Position numbers and translations under genes: made by a program. 64,000 bases of DNA from Primulina eburnea (lineage: Eukaryota > Streptophyta > Magnoliopsida > Lamiales > Gesneriaceae): contig NC_133110.1 in NCBI RefSeq assembly GCF_022965805.1, forward strand, positions 36,084,317-36,148,316, read 5' to 3'. Position 1 is the first letter of the stretch. Every line of letters starts with the position of its first letter. The notes beneath the pieces were generated by a model that ran no database searches, was not told where the DNA came from, and saw nothing but the letters and a program-made list of their open reading frames with translations. Shown piece after piece: positions 62,251-64,000 of the stretch.

Positions 62251-63400
62251 TCAGTATATATTTAATGTATGTTTTTTTTTATATATTTATTTACCACAAT
62301 AATGTGACTAATTTTTCATATGTTGTTTGAAACTGATATTTCGAGATTCTTAATTATCAAAACTGTATAAATTTTTTTATTATTATTACAACAAATATAT
62401 GCTTTCTTCCACGGTAATAATGACATATTTTCCAGTATATATATTTTTTCCTTTAACTTAAAAGGACAAATGTTGTATGATGGTTTGACTATATGTCTCA
62501 TGTACGTACTTTTCAAAGAAATCATCACTTTGTGGTTGGAAAAAAAAATTGGAGCACTCCCTCTTTTGAATCCATTGCAACAACGTTATGGTTCCTTTGT
62601 GCAATATTTGGTCAGGTTTCTACAATATTATCTGTATCGTTCTCTGTAATATTTATAATTATAGATATAAGCTCAGACAACACACCTAATTATTCGTTTA
62701 TAAGACTTGAACTTATGATCTCGCTCGAAAATTTCTGAACTTTCTATGTTCCGAACCGGAAAAATGATACATAATACCATAACTCAAAATGAGACTATAT
62801 CCCTACAAAGAAAATAAAATAAGAAGAAGAAGCCATTTAAAGCCTTTGTAGTGTTGAAGATTGTCGCTGATAAATTATATTACCTTAGAAAATACTATTT
62901 TTTCTCTAAGTTTCATTTTACAATGTCACATCCCTTCACAACATAATACCAACGGTAAAAACGGAAAATGTAATATAAAATAGAAAAAAAAAAGATTCGA
63001 TTTCGAAATAATACATTTCTTGAATAAATATATTCAAATATTTTCATTTAAATAAAGAATTTTTTATGAAGTAGGAATATGTGATCGTTGCATGTATATG
63101 AAAACCCGAAAATTTTCATCAACGCGTGGAAGGAAAATTTATGTAGGAACATTTTTTGGGAATTTTAATAGCACAGGGAGCAAAGAATATATATATATAT
63201 ATATATATTCAATTCTGAAATAAAAGAAGTCATAACGTTAATATATTGTCCTTATTTTCAACACAAAATGCCCCAAAAATTCGAAAATATGAAGGGTCTA
63301 AAAAATACTAAATTTTCATGCAGTTATAACAGGCATTAAGTTGGAATTATTGCCATAAAAGAGAGACATAATGGCAGTCATTCAACTTCTATCCGTAGAG
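62251..63400. other. AT-rich intergenic DNA
   Basis: No supported gene. A short TA run lies at about 63189-63209. Confidence 0.4.
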
Positions 63401-63535
63401 CCTATAAATAGTGACTCGATACTAGACAAAATCCACACCAAAATTCTATAAATTTTCTCTTTTTATACAAAATTTGTCTAGGTGGTTTATCATTTCAAGT
63501 TCATTATATTCCAACATTCCGAAAATTTTTCTGCT

Positions 63536-63595
<60 letters not shown>

Positions 63596-64000
63596 ACAGG
63601 GATGATTCTCGTCCTTATTTATTAAGTGGCGATCATAGCATTCACTCAATCACCCACTCTAAACCCCTCTCAGATAAAAATGAAGAAAGGTTGGGGATGA
63701 AGAACAAATCCAGTATTGTGAACGGTGAAGAAAAATAAGACCGCTATAGTTGTTCATTTTCGTTTTCGCTAGATTATGCTTTACATTCCATTGCTATAGA
63801 ACATTAGGTTATTTTGGAGTTCTAAAGATAATATTTCGTTTTATGAAATAAATAGACTGATTTGAAAATTTTGTACTTCTGATGCTTATTGTCGATTGTG
63901 TGATTGTTAAACAACGTCGGTGTCGATATGCCTCGGTCTCACAACGTAATATTTAAGTGGCATCAGAGCTGTCAGGTTCATAATCCGGTTGGGAGAAATT
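63401..64000 (+). mobile_element. Probable LTR retrotransposon entering the right edge (LTR and primer-binding site)
   Basis: A strong TATA box CCTATAAATAG at 63401-63411 is followed about 540 bp later by TGGCATCAGAGCTGTCAGGT at 63959-63978, which resembles an initiator-Met-tRNA primer-binding site (usual TGGTATCAGAGC, one mismatch). The region between would be the R/U5 part of a 5' LTR and contains a TA microsatellite at 63539-63591. The LTR start and the coding region are not visible, so this is tentative. Confidence 0.45.
63539..63591. repeat. (TA)26 microsatellite
   Basis: A pure TA run inside the presumed LTR. Confidence 0.97.

Overview
The window looks like nuclear DNA of a flowering plant. 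It has split genes with short AT-rich introns, plant-specific transcription factors (ZF-HD, BASIC PENTACYSTEINE, INDETERMINATE DOMAIN), a plastid-type GDT1/UPF0016 manganese-transporter relative, and AT-rich intergenic DNA packed with plant-type transposable elements. An asterid, perhaps from the Lamiales, is my guess from the repeat types and protein flavour; it is inference only.

Host genes from left to right. (1) A dihydroxyacetone kinase (DAK) gene, 20 coding exons, + strand, 7125-17546. (2) A calmodulin gene, 4 exons, + strand, 18750-21190. (3) An intronless zinc-finger homeodomain gene, - strand, 22650-23177. (4) A decayed or frame-broken GDT1-like/CMT1-like transporter gene, - strand, 28814-31267, with a possible first exon at 35638-35735. 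(5) A class I BPC (GAGA-binding) factor, + strand, 37341-38277. (6) A small uncharacterised gene, + strand, 40631-41080. (7) An IDD14/15/16-type C2H2 factor, 3 exons, + strand, 55521-57710. These are independent genes, not an operon or a pathway cluster.

Mobile DNA fills most of the rest. There is a frame-broken hAT element with an exact 8-bp target duplication, inserted in an older LINE relic. A 5'-truncated L1-type LINE lies antisense in a DAK intron. A 2.25-kb solo LTR with an exact 5-bp duplication lies between GDT1-like exons, and a decayed relative of it sits at the left edge. A deleted Copia element carries a second solo LTR nested inside it. A 284-bp Helitron derivative sits in a calmodulin intron. 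There are also hAT- and Tourist-type MITEs, a large fold-back element, and about fifteen copies of one ~182-bp MITE family. Several copies of that family have perfect 9-bp target duplications, which marks it as Mutator-like.

The most consequential observation is that four of the seven host genes (DAK, calmodulin, BPC, GDT1-like) each carry a 1-2 base indel in or next to a homopolymer, breaking an otherwise well-conserved frame. That pattern suggests residual long-read assembly error at least as much as biology. The GDT1-like gene also has an altered signature residue and an abnormal end, so it may be a true pseudogene. I saw no tRNA, rRNA, CRISPR array or bacterial-type system.
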